Shown in pieces: positions 34,040 to 43,632 of a DNA stretch of 64,000 nt (its first letter is position 1; each line of letters opens with the position of its first letter). The DNA comes from Mesorhizobium muleiense (GTDB lineage Bacteria; Pseudomonadota; Alphaproteobacteria; Rhizobiales; Rhizobiaceae): NCBI RefSeq assembly GCF_900099905.1, contig NZ_FNEE01000024.1, forward strand, positions 20,367-84,366, read 5' to 3'. Made by a program: the position numbers and the translations under genes. Below the pieces are notes generated by a model. It was given only the letters and a program-made list of their open reading frames with translations. It ran no database searches and was not told the origin of the DNA.

Positions 34040-35006
34040 AGAGCGGCATCACGCCGCCATAGGTGGCGCCGAAGATGACGGCGAGCGTGTAGAATTGACC
34101 AAGCTCGCTGACCGCAAGATAGGCTGCGATGACCACGGACTGTATCGCCAGACCGGTAATCAGCACCGGCTTGACCCCCAGCCGGTCGGCAAGCACGCCG
34201 TATAGAAGCCTGCCGCCTAAGCCCGCCAGGCCCTCGATGCTGTAGATGCTGACCGCCGCCATCGGGGCTATGCCGCACAGCATGGCATAGCTGACCATGT
34301 GAAAGATCGGTCCGGAATGCGCCGCGCAGCAGGCAAAGAAGGTCAGTGCCAAAACGATGAATTGCGGCGAGCGCAGCGCCTGTGGAACCGACATGCCGGT
34401 ATCGTTGGCGGCAATATCGGCGGCGGCGTCTTCAGCGGCAGGCTTGGGCGGCTGGCGCACCAGCAATGCGGCCGGCACCAGCAGCGCCCATGCCGCGACG
34501 CCGATGACGAACATGGCGGTGCGCCAGTCATAGGCCGTGATCAGCCATTGCGCGAAGGGCGAGATCGTCATCGGCGCCACGCCCATGCCCGCCGAGACCA
34601 GGGAAACGGCCAAGCTGCGATTGGTGTCGAACCAAGCGGCGGTCAGCGCGATCATCGGCGCGAAGAAGGCGCTTGCCGCGAGGCCGACGAGCACGCCATA
34701 GGTGATCTGGAAGACAAGCAGCGAGCCGGTGCGGCTGGCCAGCACCAGCGCCAGCCCGAGCAGCAACGCTCCTGTCATCACCACGATGCGGGCGCCGTAG
34801 CGATCGTAAATGGCGCCCCAGGCGAAGCCGCCGAGGCCCATTACCAGGAAGTTCAGCGTCATAGCGCTCGATATGCCGGCGCGCGACCAATCTGTGTCGA
34901 GCGCCATCGGTTCGAGGAAGATCGCCAGCGAGAACATCGCCCCGAGGGCGACACAGGTCATCACAGCACCTGCCGCGACGATGACCCAACGATAGGAAAG
35001 GCTCAT
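33711..35006 (-). CDS. MFS transporter, OFA/MCT-like
   Basis: This 431-residue protein starts at ATG 35006 with GGGAG upstream; the frame extends further to 35060 without support. It has twelve hydrophobic helices, with the MFS loop motif WGAIYDRYGARIVVM between helices 2 and 3 and GRLLYGVLADRLGVKPV between 8 and 9. It resembles the monocarboxylate / oxalate-formate antiporter branch; the substrate is not known. It is divergent from the VOC gene at 35219. Its 3' third is duplicated at about 19830-20050. Confidence 0.87.
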   Translation of the reverse strand: MSLSYRWVIVAAGAVMTCVALGAMFSLAIFLEPMALDTDWSRAGISSAMTLNFLVMGLGGFAWGAIYDRYGARIVVMTGALLLGLALVLASRTGSLLVFQITYGVLVGLAASAFFAPMIALTAAWFDTNRSLAVSLVSAGMGVAPMTISPFAQWLITAYDWRTAMFVIGVAAWALLVPAALLVRQPPKPAAEDAAADIAANDTGMSVPQALRSPQFIVLALTFFACCAAHSGPIFHMVSYAMLCGIAPMAAVSIYSIEGLAGLGGRLLYGVLADRLGVKPVLITGLAIQSVVIAAYLAVSELGQFYTLAVIFGATYGGVMPLYAVLAREYFGQRILGTVFGAVTMLSSIGMAFGPLAGGMVFDAYASYSWLFIGSALVGLGAVAVAIAFPRLPRRELQPAQNGGERLQGGRKWTSPMSAFDPQSRGVHRQR

Positions 35007-35218
35007 ACTTTTCTCCCGAGATCGTTTGGACACGGCGCGACTTCTTTCAAGCTTCGTCACACCGCTTGCGTCCGAAGGACGATGACGACATTTCGAATCC
35101 TACAATCCGGTTGCATTTTTTATCCAGTCAGGAAATCGCGCCATTCAATTGCTCCATTGCATTGACCGTGCACCGTCCTGAGCTAGATTTCCAACCTGGC
35201 GATCAGGAGCTGTCAGGC

Positions 35219-35641
35219 ATGGAACTTCATCGCGGCCGTCTCATCGACCACGTCCAGCTGGTGGTCAGGGATCTCAAGGCCAGCCGCCGCTTCTACGAGG
35301 CGGTTTTCAAGGTGCTCGATATTCCGATCGGCGGCAGCGCCGAGGATTATTTCTGGGCCGACGAGCTGTTCGTCTCCAGCATCGACAGCCGGGCGGCCAG
35401 CGGGCAACTGACGGGGCGCCACCACCTTGCCTTCCAGGCCAGTGACCGCGCGATGGTCGACGCCTTCTACAGAGCCGGCCTCGACGCCGGCGGCGCGGAC
35501 AACGGCGCGCCGGGTGAGCGGCAGCACTACCATCCCGGCTACTATGCCGCCTTCCTGCTCGATCCCGACGGCAACAACATAGAGGCCGTCTTTCACGGGC
35601 CGGCCAACCGCAGCGCCGCTTCGGTGAAGATTACGTTCTAG
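35219..35641 (+). CDS. VOC (glyoxalase/bleomycin resistance) family protein
   Basis: This 140-residue protein starts at ATG 35219 (MELHRGRLIDHVQLVVRDLK), with AGGAG about 10 bases upstream. It has the paired beta-alpha-beta-beta-beta units of the VOC fold: DHVQLVVRDLKASRRFYEAV at the start, GRHHLAFQASDRAMVDAFY in the middle, and AAFLLDPDGNNIEAVFHG near the end. Metal ligands are probably the histidine in DHVQ, the one in RHHLAF and the glutamate in NNIEAV. The substrate is unknown. It stands alone, divergent from the MFS gene and convergent with the LysR gene. Confidence 0.83.
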   Translation: MELHRGRLIDHVQLVVRDLKASRRFYEAVFKVLDIPIGGSAEDYFWADELFVSSIDSRAASGQLTGRHHLAFQASDRAMVDAFYRAGLDAGGADNGAPGERQHYHPGYYAAFLLDPDGNNIEAVFHGPANRSAASVKITF

Positions 35642-35771
35642 CTCGCTGACAGGTATTCTCGTTACGTCGCGCCGCGCCAGCACTTGATATTCAACTTCAA
35701 CGCAGCGACGCTCAAAGGCTACCGCATGGCCATCGACGAAGCGCCGCTGTCTTTGCCACAGAGCGCCCGCC

Positions 35772-36665
35772 CTATCGCGTCAGCGCCGCCATCTGGTTCG
35801 CCAGGAAGTCGGCGAACAGCCGGGCGCGGACCGGTAGCTGTCGCCCATACGCATGGACAATGTGCACCGGCATGGTCGGCATCGCCACCGCGGGCAGAAT
35901 GCGGACCAGACGGCTGGCGTCGAGATCGTCCTGCACGGCAAACTGCATCAGATGCGCGATGCCGGCTCCGGCAAGCGCCGCTTGCCGGATGGCGCCGCCG
36001 TCGTCGGTATCGAGCCGCCCATTCGGCACGATTACCGTGCCGTCGGCCAATGTGACGGGATAAGGTCGGCCGGCCATCTGGTAACGGACGAAGTCGTGGC
36101 TTTGCAAATCCTCGATCGAGGCCGGCCGGCCGCGCCGTTCGACGTAGGTCGGCGATGCCACCAGCACGATCGGCAGATTGGCGATCTTGCGTGCGATGAG
36201 CGCGGTGTCCGAGAGCGCCCCCATGCGCACCGCAACGTCATAGCCTTCGCGGATCAGGTCGGCGTGGCGGTCGGTGACGCTGAGCTCGAGCTTCACCTCG
36301 TCGTGTTGAGCCAGGAACGCTTGCGCCCATGCGGCGATCAGGCCGCGCCCAAGTTCGACGGATGCCGTGACGCGCAGCAGGCCGCGTGCCGTATCGGCCA
36401 TCTGAACGGTGTCCTCGGCATCATCGAGCGCTCTCAGCAAAGGCGCGACTCGCTCGTAATAGGCGAGGCCTTCGCTGGTCAGTGCCAGCCGGCGCGTCGA
36501 GCGCTGGATCAGCCGCACGCCCAGGCGCCGCTCGAGCCGCGCCACGCTCTTCGACACCGCCGACGGGCTGGAGCCGACCAGCCGGCTGGCGGCATGGAAC
36601 GAGCCGGCATCGACCGTGCGCACGAAGGCGACGAGACCGGCGGTCTTTTCGAGGATGGTGGTCAT
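35772..36665 (-). CDS. LysR family transcription regulator
   Basis: This 297-residue protein starts at ATG 36665. The N-terminal winged helix spans about residues 8-66 (FVRTVDAGSFHAASRLVGSS, PSAVSKSVARLERRLGVRLI). The effector domain then follows, with DLIREGYDVAVRMGALSDT. It is of the DsdC/YhjC-like subgroup often placed beside oxidoreductases. It is divergent from the SDR gene at 36763, which it probably controls together with itself from the 97-base gap. The effector is unknown. Confidence 0.88.
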   Translation of the reverse strand: MTTILEKTAGLVAFVRTVDAGSFHAASRLVGSSPSAVSKSVARLERRLGVRLIQRSTRRLALTSEGLAYYERVAPLLRALDDAEDTVQMADTARGLLRVTASVELGRGLIAAWAQAFLAQHDEVKLELSVTDRHADLIREGYDVAVRMGALSDTALIARKIANLPIVLVASPTYVERRGRPASIEDLQSHDFVRYQMAGRPYPVTLADGTVIVPNGRLDTDDGGAIRQAALAGAGIAHLMQFAVQDDLDASRLVRILPAVAMPTMPVHIVHAYGRQLPVRARLFADFLANQMAALTR

Positions 36666-36762
36666 TCAAGAATTCCAGGCACGAAAGAACCGATCGAGGT
36701 AATCCTAATACGCTATCCGATCACCATTAAATACCGCTCATCATCGACAAAGGAGAGATTTG

Positions 36763-37512
36763 ATGAGCAAGCTGAACGGTAAGGTCGCCATCGTCACCGG
36801 CGCCTCCAAGGGTATCGGCGCCGGCATCGCCAAGGGTCTTGCGGCGGCCGGTGCCGCGGTGGTCGTCAACTATGCATCGTCCCGGGAAGGTGCGGACCGC
36901 GTCGTTGCCGAGATCAAGGACGCAGGCGGCCGGGCCGTTGCCGTCCACGGCGACGTGTCGCAAGCGGCCGACGTGCGCCGCCTGTTCGAGGCCGCCAAAT
37001 CGTCGTTCGGCGCGGTGGACATCCTGGTTAACAACGCCGGCGTCTTCGCATTCGAGCCGCTGGAAGCGGTGACTGAGGCCGAATTCCACCGGGAGTTCGA
37101 CACCAATGTGCTGGGCACCATCCTGACCATCCGGGAAGCGGTGAACCATTTCGGCGCCGGAGGCGGCAGCGTCATCAACATAAGCTCGGTCGCCAGCCTC
37201 AACCCGCAGCCGAACTCACTGGTCTACGCCGCCACCAAGGGGGCAGTGGATTCGATCACGCTCTCCATGTCGAGAGAACTGGGCGCCCGCAACATCCGCG
37301 TCAACGCCATCGCGCCCGGCGGCGTCGACACCGAAGGCCTGCAGCGGATCGGCATCGTCGGCAGCGAGTTCGAGAAGCAGGTCATCGCCATGACCCCGCT
37401 CGGCCGCTTCGGCCAGCCCGACGACATCGCCCGCATCGCGGTGTTCCTCGCCTCCGACGACGCATCCTGGCTGACCGGCGAGCGCATCACCGCCTCGGGC
37501 GGTTGGAGATAG
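36763..37512 (+). CDS. Short-chain dehydrogenase/reductase
   Basis: This 249-residue protein starts at ATG 36763 (MSKLNGKVAIVTGASKGIGA), with AGGAGA upstream. It is a classical SDR: cofactor motif TGASKGIGAGI (residues 13-23), NNAG in ILVNNAGVF, catalytic serine in INISSVASL, YxxxK as YAATK, and a C-terminal LTGERITASGG. Residues after the second strand (NYASSREGAD) favour NADP(H). It is close to the FabG-like 3-oxoacyl reductase group; the true substrate is unknown. The adjacent LysR gene is the likely regulator. Confidence 0.88.
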   Translation: MSKLNGKVAIVTGASKGIGAGIAKGLAAAGAAVVVNYASSREGADRVVAEIKDAGGRAVAVHGDVSQAADVRRLFEAAKSSFGAVDILVNNAGVFAFEPLEAVTEAEFHREFDTNVLGTILTIREAVNHFGAGGGSVINISSVASLNPQPNSLVYAATKGAVDSITLSMSRELGARNIRVNAIAPGGVDTEGLQRIGIVGSEFEKQVIAMTPLGRFGQPDDIARIAVFLASDDASWLTGERITASGGWR

Positions 37513-37671
37513 GCATAGAGCGCGCGGACCTGCCGTTTCACGGACCATCCCACGCAGCGTGACGTCGATAAAACCCTGCAATCGATGACGAGAGCGATCT
37601 GAGCCCTATGTTGCGGCGATGGAGGAGCGTCGTGCGGTATCGATGACGGCGAGAAGCCAGGGAGGCAACGG

Positions 37672-38055
37672 ATGACGGACGACGAAAGAGCAATCCGAAA
37701 GCTGGTCGAGACGTGGATGGATGCGAGCAAGCGTGGAGACACCGCGACCGTCCTCAGCTTGATGACGGACGACGCGATCTTCATGGTTCCCGGCCGGGAG
37801 CCCTTCGACAAGGAGATCTTCGCGGCAGCCGCGCAGGAGATGGCCGGCGTTCATGTCGACGGCACGAACGAGATCGTTGAACTACAGCTTCTTGGCGACT
37901 GGGCCTTCATGCGCGGTCGTATCGATATGACCGCAACGCCGCCGAACGGGAAGCCGGTGCGTCAATCGGGATATACGCTGACGCTCCTGCGCAAGGAGGC
38001 TGATGGTGCGTGGCGGCTGGCCCGCGATGCGAACCTGCTGACCGCGCAAGGCTAG
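37672..38055 (+). CDS. SnoaL/NTF2-like (SgcJ/EcaC family) protein
   Basis: This 127-residue protein starts at ATG 37672 with GGGAGG upstream. The fold is a small cone-shaped NTF2-like domain: DERAIRKLVETWMDASKRGD, TVLSLMTDDAIFMVPGREPF, and an end sheet SGYTLTLLRKEADGAWRLAR. Family members are variously isomerases, binding proteins or unknown. It follows the SDR gene by about 160 bases and is convergent with the Lrp gene. Confidence 0.8.
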   Translation: MTDDERAIRKLVETWMDASKRGDTATVLSLMTDDAIFMVPGREPFDKEIFAAAAQEMAGVHVDGTNEIVELQLLGDWAFMRGRIDMTATPPNGKPVRQSGYTLTLLRKEADGAWRLARDANLLTAQG

Positions 38056-38157
38056 AGCCGGTCTCCGGCATCTCTGCACCGGAAGGCGCGCCAGGGAGCG
38101 ACAGGATGGCGAAGATGCGTGCAGGTCGCCCTGAACAGCGTTCCCCTCCTCCACTGA

Positions 38158-38619
38158 TCACACCGGCAAGAGGGCGTTCGGCTTGACGTCGGCGATGGAG
38201 GCGAAAGTGTGCGTTTCGCGCACGCCGGGCAGAGGCAGGATGACCCGCTGCAGGAAATCCTGGAACACCGCCATATCAGCGATCCGCGCCTTAACCAGAT
38301 AATCGAAACCGCCAACCACCATATGGCACTCCAGAACCTCCGGGGCCTTCGCCACGGCTTCGGCGAAACGGTCAAAGACATGCGGCGCCGTGTGGTCAAG
38401 CCGGACCTCGATGAACACCAGCGTTCCCCGGCCGACCTTGCGCGGATCGAGCACCGCCCTGACCGCGGTGATCAACCCGTCGCGGAACAGGCGCTTCACC
38501 CGCTGGCTCGTTCCGGTCGGCGACAGCCCGATACGCCCGGCAAGATCAAGCGTCGTCCGGCGCCCGTCTTCCTGCAGCAGCCGGAGCAGGCTGCGGTCTA
38601 TCTGGTCGAGGTCGTCCAT
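38158..38619 (-). CDS. Lrp/AsnC family transcription regulator
   Basis: The protein has 153 residues from ATG 38619 (MDDLDQIDRSLLRLLQEDGR); the frame extends to 38682. Its helix-turn-helix is TLDLAGRIGLSPTGTSQRVK, and the RAM ligand domain covers about residues 60-150 (VLECHMVVGGFDYLVKARIA). Lrp-type proteins sense amino acids. It is divergent from the ornithine cyclodeaminase gene at 38781 with a 161-base AT-richer gap, so local control of that gene is very likely. Confidence 0.88.
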   Translation of the reverse strand: MDDLDQIDRSLLRLLQEDGRRTTLDLAGRIGLSPTGTSQRVKRLFRDGLITAVRAVLDPRKVGRGTLVFIEVRLDHTAPHVFDRFAEAVAKAPEVLECHMVVGGFDYLVKARIADMAVFQDFLQRVILPLPGVRETHTFASIADVKPNALLPV

Positions 38620-38780
38620 TTTCACAATCCACTCTATCTCAGGGATTTGTGTGCTGATTTCACGCAGAGATGTCAAAATCAACGTATTTCATCACATAAA
38701 ACCTCGCAATAGCCTGCGCTTCCCTCACCCACTCAAAGCAAACGTGGTGAGGCGATTTCGACAAACAAGAGGAGTGCAAG

Positions 38781-39788
38781 ATGACCAAGGAAGCGTTCAG
38801 CCCAGCCGGCAGGAGTGCGGCGGAAATCAGCAAGGGAGCGACCGAGATCCTGGTGCTGAGCGAAGTCGACGTGATGGCGTGCATCGATCTCAGCCAGCTT
38901 CTCGATGTTCTGGAAGACGGCTTCAAGGCGCTGTCACAAGGCAAGGTCGTCAATCCACCCCGACCACAGCTCAACATCCCGGGGGCCGGCTACAGCCTCG
39001 CCATGCCGGCCTGGATGGAGGGCATGAACCTGACCGTCAAGGTCGTCAACGTCTTCGAAGGCAATTTGGCCAAGAACATGCCCAGCCACCTCGCAACCAT
39101 CAGCCTGTTCGATCCGCTGTCCGGCCTGCCGGTCTGCATCATGGACGGCACCTTCATAACCGCGGTGCGAACCTCCGGCTCCGCCGTGCTGTCGGTGCGC
39201 GCGCTCGCGCGCCGGGACGCCAGGATAGCGACAGTGGTCGGCGCCGGCGTGCAGGCCAACCAGCACCTGCATCTGTTGCCGCTGGTGCGCGACTTTGCCG
39301 AAATCCGGGTCGCTTCGAAGAGCTTCGACGATGCGGCAGCGCTTGCCCGGCTGCATCCGTCGGTGGTGGCGGTCGCCGACCTCGAGGCGGCAGTGCGCAG
39401 TTCCGACGTGGTGTGCCTGGCGACGCATTCCTACGAGCCGGTGATCAAGGCAGGCTGGGTTCGGCCGGGCACGCACGTCTCGTCGGTCGGGGTGGCACCA
39501 CCCGGCGGTGAAATATCGATCGAGCTCATCGGCAAATCCAGCCTTTATGTCGAGACCAGGGATGCGTTCAAACCGACCCCGGTCGGTTCCAGCGAGCTTG
39601 CCGGTTTCGACCCGGATTTCGGCACCGAGCTTGGCGCCATGCTGCTCGACCGCGCGCCGGGCCGCGTTTCGGATCAACAGATCACCACCTACAAGGCGAT
39701 GGGCATTGCCATGGAAGACATGGTCGCCGCCGATCTCGCCTATCGTTGCGCCAAGCGTCTGCACAAGGGAAAGCTCATCGTGCTGTAG
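38781..39788 (+). CDS. Ornithine cyclodeaminase / mu-crystallin family enzyme
   Basis: This 335-residue protein starts at ATG 38781 (AGAGGAG upstream). The NAD-binding site is ATVVGAGVQANQHLHLL (about residues 152-168). The substrate side has the family arginine and lysine in LTVKVVNVFEGNLAKN and ITAVRTSGSAVLSVRAL, and the end block DQQITTYKAMGIAMEDM. The family converts ornithine to proline with ammonia release, or reduces imines and forms opine-like products. The Lrp gene opposite supports an amino-acid substrate. The exact reaction cannot be fixed by sequence alone. Confidence 0.87.
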   Translation: MTKEAFSPAGRSAAEISKGATEILVLSEVDVMACIDLSQLLDVLEDGFKALSQGKVVNPPRPQLNIPGAGYSLAMPAWMEGMNLTVKVVNVFEGNLAKNMPSHLATISLFDPLSGLPVCIMDGTFITAVRTSGSAVLSVRALARRDARIATVVGAGVQANQHLHLLPLVRDFAEIRVASKSFDDAAALARLHPSVVAVADLEAAVRSSDVVCLATHSYEPVIKAGWVRPGTHVSSVGVAPPGGEISIELIGKSSLYVETRDAFKPTPVGSSELAGFDPDFGTELGAMLLDRAPGRVSDQQITTYKAMGIAMEDMVAADLAYRCAKRLHKGKLIVL

Positions 39789-39866
39789 GCGTGCCGCGAG
39801 CCAGGCGGGATCGACGTTGCTGACAATGGCGCTTTCGCGGAAGCGGCCGGGCTAAAGGGCGGTCCC

Positions 39867-40799
39867 TCAGCCCGGCACACGCTTCAGCGCCTGCGCCATG
39901 CAGTGGATGCCGCCGCCGGTCTTCGAGATCTCGCTCATGTCGACCGCCGCCACTTCGAAGCCGCGCGCCTTGAGCTGACCGATCAGCGTCTGGCTGGATG
40001 TCGGCGCGATCACCCGGTCCTTGCCCAGCGACATGAAGTTGCAGCCGAGCGCCATCGTGTCCTGGAACGGCACGTCGATGATCTCGTGGCCCTTGCCCTT
40101 CAGCCAGTCGACGATGCCCGGCTCGGTGCAGGCGAGGCAGACGGCGGTCAGTTTCTCGGCGATCGGCACCACCATCAGATCGATATGGACATAATATTCG
40201 TCGATGAAGGCGATGCGGGTTTCCCAGCCCTCCTTGTCGAACCAGGCCTGGACCTGGCGCGCGCCCTCCTCCTGGGTGCGGGCGCCGCCACAGCCGATCA
40301 GCACCACGCCGTCCTCGATGACGTTGAAGTCGCCGCCTTCGAAAGTGCCCGCAGTGACCATGTCGTAGATCGGGATGCCAAGCTTCTCATAGGTGCGGAT
40401 CGCCGCATAGTTCTCGCCGCGCCGCCACCATTGGGACATCGCGGTGATGATGGCGCCATACGGCGTCATGACGCTGGAATCGCGCGAATAGACCTGCATC
40501 GGCAGCTCCGACGTCGGCTCGTGCCAGTGGATGTTGACGCCGAAATGCTCATAAGCGGCAACCAGGTCCTTGTGCTGCGCCTGCGCGATCTGGACGTTGC
40601 ACGGCGCCTCACGCAGATGCTTGCGCGACAGCGAGCTGGTCGAGAGGTGGCGCAGGAAATTCGGCGAGCCGAGCAGCACGTCGGTCAGGACGTCGGTCTC
40701 GTTGGCAAAGCCCCAGGCGGTCAATGGCTTGGTGCCGCCGGCCGGATTGCGGCGCTGCAATGAAAACGGTTCTGCTACAATGCGGTCATGGACGGTCAT
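39867..40799 (-). CDS. Amidinotransferase/DDAH-like hydrolase
   Basis: This 310-residue protein starts at ATG 40799 with AGGAGA upstream; a long in-frame extension to 41183 overlaps the neighbouring gene and is rejected. The guanidine-modifying fold shows GGDFNVIEDGVVLIGCG, the catalytic histidine in YYVHIDLMV, and the nucleophile cysteine in TGGGIHCMAQ near residue 300. Members hydrolyse methylated arginines, arginine or similar guanidino compounds to citrulline-type products. It is probably transcribed after the M20 amidohydrolase gene (53 bases upstream). Confidence 0.85.
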   Translation of the reverse strand: MTVHDRIVAEPFSLQRRNPAGGTKPLTAWGFANETDVLTDVLLGSPNFLRHLSTSSLSRKHLREAPCNVQIAQAQHKDLVAAYEHFGVNIHWHEPTSELPMQVYSRDSSVMTPYGAIITAMSQWWRRGENYAAIRTYEKLGIPIYDMVTAGTFEGGDFNVIEDGVVLIGCGGARTQEEGARQVQAWFDKEGWETRIAFIDEYYVHIDLMVVPIAEKLTAVCLACTEPGIVDWLKGKGHEIIDVPFQDTMALGCNFMSLGKDRVIAPTSSQTLIGQLKARGFEVAAVDMSEISKTGGGIHCMAQALKRVPG

Positions 40800-40852
40800 G
40801 GCATTCTCCTGGCTTCGAGTGATCACGCGGCTTGCGGGTTGCCTGGTATCCA

Positions 40853-42418
40853 TCAGTCCCGTCCGCGCGGGGTGGTGACATATTCCGGCCAGCGGAAATG
40901 GATTGGCGGTTCGTAGTCGCAAAGCGGCGCCAGCCAGTTGCTGCCGCCAATGCCGCCGCCGGTGCGGGCGACGAATTCGTCCATCGCCGCATCGCGGGCC
41001 GCCTTGTCTTCCAGCAGGCGAAGAGCTGCCAACGCAATCGTGTTCGACGCGCAGGCAACCATCGGATCGATGGTGGCGGAAATGCCGCCCAGCGCATTCA
41101 TCGCCCAGGACGGGTAGGCGTGGCCGTTTTGCGAACGCAGCGCCGGCCGGGCGACGTAGAACCGCGCCGTCGGCGTCTGCCACGACATGTCGGTGTAATC
41201 GTCGGAGGTGGAATTGAGCTGCGACAGCGGCAAGTCGCGGCGCAGCAACGCCTCCGCCTCGTCAGGCGCAATCAGCTGCTCCAACTCGGCGATGAACGGC
41301 TCGTCGCTCGCCGCGCCGCCGGCATTGACCTGGATTTCGCGGGCAATCGCCTTGGCCGTCTCGTCCCAGCGCGGCGGCCCGACAGTCGACAGCGCGTCGT
41401 AGGCAATACCCGCCATGGCATGATTGGCAAGCCCCGGCCGCGACTTCGACACCCAGTGCCGCTCATGGCGGCAGCCGCTCAACTTGGCGGCGGCCTCCGC
41501 GTTGCGGTCGAGCACGGCGGTGACCCGCTCGGCCATGGCAATCGTCGGCACGCGGATCATGTACTGGATCTCGGCCAGTCCGGCCGGCAGATTGTCGGCG
41601 GTCGCCTGCCCCGCGGTCAGGATCGCCTCGCTGATCGACCAGCCGCCCTGATGCGGCAGCATGGAATCGCGCAGCGCCTTGGACGCCATGTACATCATCA
41701 TGAGCGCGTCGTTGGCGCCGGGCGCCCTGACCGCCGAATGCGCCTGCGGAATCGGCGCTCCATCGCTTGCGCGAACCCAATTTTCGGGTTCGTCGCAGAC
41801 AAAGCGATAGATCATCGCATAGGCCGCGCCGCAATGCGTGTCCCAGCGCGCCGTGTTGCAGAGCGGCAGCATGTAAAAGGGATGGAAAGAGATCATGCCA
41901 GCAAGGCCATCGTAGTAGCCTTTTGCGGCATGGATCGGCTTCGACCCCCGCACCTTCTCCGCCGGCTCGCCGGTGAAGCGCAGCGTGCCCGATATGCCGT
42001 GGCGCTGCATCGCCGCCTTGGTCGCCAAAAGCCCGCCCAGGCTGGCAATGCCGAGGCCGGAATGCGGATCGGTGTGGCCGCCGGCCTCAGCGCCGAGACC
42101 CGGACGCGGTCGCTTGACGGTCGCCGCGTCCTGGCAATTGCCCGGCACCGCGTCATACTCGGCATACATGCCGATCGTCGGCCCGGCGCCGTTGGTCCAG
42201 TGGGCGCAAAAGGCGGTCGGCATCCCGCCGGAGCCTTCCTCGACCGAAAAGCCCTCGTGCTTCAGACGCTCGACATACCAGGCGGCCGACTGGTATTCGC
42301 GCCAGGCGGTCTCGCCGAAATCGAAGATCGTCCGCGTCCACGCCGACAGCGACCGCTGGATGTCGTCGAGACAGGCAAGCGCGGTTGCTTGGGCCGAGGT
42401 GGTCACCGGATCCTCCAT
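40853..42418 (-). CDS. M20 family amidohydrolase (AbgB-like)
   Basis: This 521-residue protein starts at ATG 42418. Metal-site motifs: IGMYAEYDAVPGNCQ, GLGAEAGGHTDPHSGLGIAS and GTLRFTGEPAEKVRGSKPIH. The dimerisation insert follows, and SWQTPTARFYVARP with a late SDDYTDMSW support the p-aminobenzoyl-glutamate hydrolase (AbgB) branch. The family cleaves amide bonds of N-acyl amino acids or peptides. It is first in a minus-strand pair with the DDAH-like gene and divergent from a LysR gene, so a shared catabolic route for an N-acylated or guanidino amino acid is plausible. Confidence 0.87.
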   Translation of the reverse strand: MEDPVTTSAQATALACLDDIQRSLSAWTRTIFDFGETAWREYQSAAWYVERLKHEGFSVEEGSGGMPTAFCAHWTNGAGPTIGMYAEYDAVPGNCQDAATVKRPRPGLGAEAGGHTDPHSGLGIASLGGLLATKAAMQRHGISGTLRFTGEPAEKVRGSKPIHAAKGYYDGLAGMISFHPFYMLPLCNTARWDTHCGAAYAMIYRFVCDEPENWVRASDGAPIPQAHSAVRAPGANDALMMMYMASKALRDSMLPHQGGWSISEAILTAGQATADNLPAGLAEIQYMIRVPTIAMAERVTAVLDRNAEAAAKLSGCRHERHWVSKSRPGLANHAMAGIAYDALSTVGPPRWDETAKAIAREIQVNAGGAASDEPFIAELEQLIAPDEAEALLRRDLPLSQLNSTSDDYTDMSWQTPTARFYVARPALRSQNGHAYPSWAMNALGGISATIDPMVACASNTIALAALRLLEDKAARDAAMDEFVARTGGGIGGSNWLAPLCDYEPPIHFRWPEYVTTPRGRD

Positions 42419-42493
42419 CCGTCAAAGAAAGCAGTGAAGCGCCTCGCCAAAAAGTGATATGTTTTCCCGGCTCATGCAAATTCGGTTCACCTC

Positions 42494-43378
42494 TTGAGAA
42501 TTCCCTCGACGCAGGCGCTGCGCGCCCTCGACAGTTTCGCCCGCCACGGCAGCGTCTGGCGCGCCGCCGACGAACTGCATCTGACCCGCAGCGCGGTCAG
42601 TCATCAATTGCGGCTGCTCGAACGCGATCTCGGCTTCGACCTGCTCGAGCGCATCGGCAAGGGCGTGGCGCTGACGCCGCGCGGCCAGCGTTACGCCAGC
42701 GACGTACGCAAGGCGCTGACGGTGCTCGGCGATGCGGTAACGCGCCATGCCGGCACCGGCGTCGGCGGCTCGTTCAGCGTCAGCTGCACGCCGGGCTTCG
42801 CCTCGCTGTTCCTGTGCACGCACATCGGCGAATTCCGGCAGATGTACCCCGATGTCGCGCTGCGCATCCTGACGCCGCGGCGGCTGGACGATGTCAGCAA
42901 TGCCGAGGCCGACGCCTTCATCGCCTTCGGCGTCGGCAACTGGCCGAACCGGGCGGTCGAGCCGTTGTGCGAGATCTCGTTCACGCCGCTGTGCAGCCCG
43001 ACGCTGCTCAACAAGATCGGCGGCTTTTCCAAGCCGGCCGACGTGCTGCGCGCCAATCTGCTGCATCTCGGCGACACCGAGGACTGGGCGCGCTGGCTGG
43101 CGCTGTCGAAGGTCGAGAATCCCGACACCGAGGGCGGCATCTTCTTTTCCGACATGAACCTGGTTTTTTCGGCCGCCATCGCCGGCCAGGGCATCGCCAT
43201 GGGCGACGAACTGACCAGCCGCCGGGCGCTGAGCGAAGGCCGGCTGGTGCGCCCCTTCGACACCGCAATCAGTTCGCCACGCTCGTATTTTCTCGTTTCC
43301 GAACATGCCAAGGCGGCGCATCCGGTGCTGGAGGCGTTCGGGAGGTGGCTGAGGTCGAAACTGTCGGAGATTAGCTAA
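42494..43378 (+). CDS. LysR family transcription regulator (GcvA-like)
   Basis: The protein has 294 residues from TTG 42494 (RIPSTQALRALDSFARHGSV). The nearest ATG upstream (42474) runs into a stop, so a TTG start is the best choice although no ribosome site is visible. Helix-turn-helix: VWRAADELHLTRSAVSHQLR. The effector domain carries GGSFSVSCTPGFASLFL and GIAMGDELTSRRALSEG. It is of the GcvA/TrpI-like subgroup. The 75-base gap to the divergent M20 gene probably holds its binding site. Confidence 0.85.
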   Translation: MRIPSTQALRALDSFARHGSVWRAADELHLTRSAVSHQLRLLERDLGFDLLERIGKGVALTPRGQRYASDVRKALTVLGDAVTRHAGTGVGGSFSVSCTPGFASLFLCTHIGEFRQMYPDVALRILTPRRLDDVSNAEADAFIAFGVGNWPNRAVEPLCEISFTPLCSPTLLNKIGGFSKPADVLRANLLHLGDTEDWARWLALSKVENPDTEGGIFFSDMNLVFSAAIAGQGIAMGDELTSRRALSEGRLVRPFDTAISSPRSYFLVSEHAKAAHPVLEAFGRWLRSKLSEIS

Positions 43379-43533
43379 TCTCCCCCCTCGAGGGGGAGAT
43401 GTCGCCGAAGGCGACAGAGGGGGTCGCCGCGCGTGAAGCCCCAGCCTCCATCTGCAGCAGCAGGCCGAGCCCAGTCGGACCGACCCCCTCTGGCCGCTTT
43501 GCGGCCATCTCCCCCTCGAGGGGGGAGATTGGC
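43377..43533. repeat. Intergenic inverted-repeat element, member A
   Basis: Two oppositely oriented halves (43377-43425 and 43482-43533) each combine CTCCCCCTCGAGGGGGAG, a perfect short palindrome, with a GACAGAGGGGGTC / GACCCCCTCTGGC outer part. Transcribed, the whole block would form a long hairpin. Members of the same family occur at 47644-47800 and 54305-54478. It starts at the stop codon of the LysR gene and precedes the ABC operon at 43633. Confidence 0.85.
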
Positions 43534-43632
43534 GCCATAGATGAATCAAATTTGCCGATCAGGCGAAAACTATTCGGTTGCGGTGAGCCGCGGGCCTGCC
43601 TACGATTTCAATCACATTGAGGACAAGGCAGG

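Noticed and set aside
43377..43533. CRISPR-like pattern of repeated GC-rich blocks
   Set aside because: Only two inverted halves are present, with no regular spacer-repeat array; it is a palindromic intergenic element.
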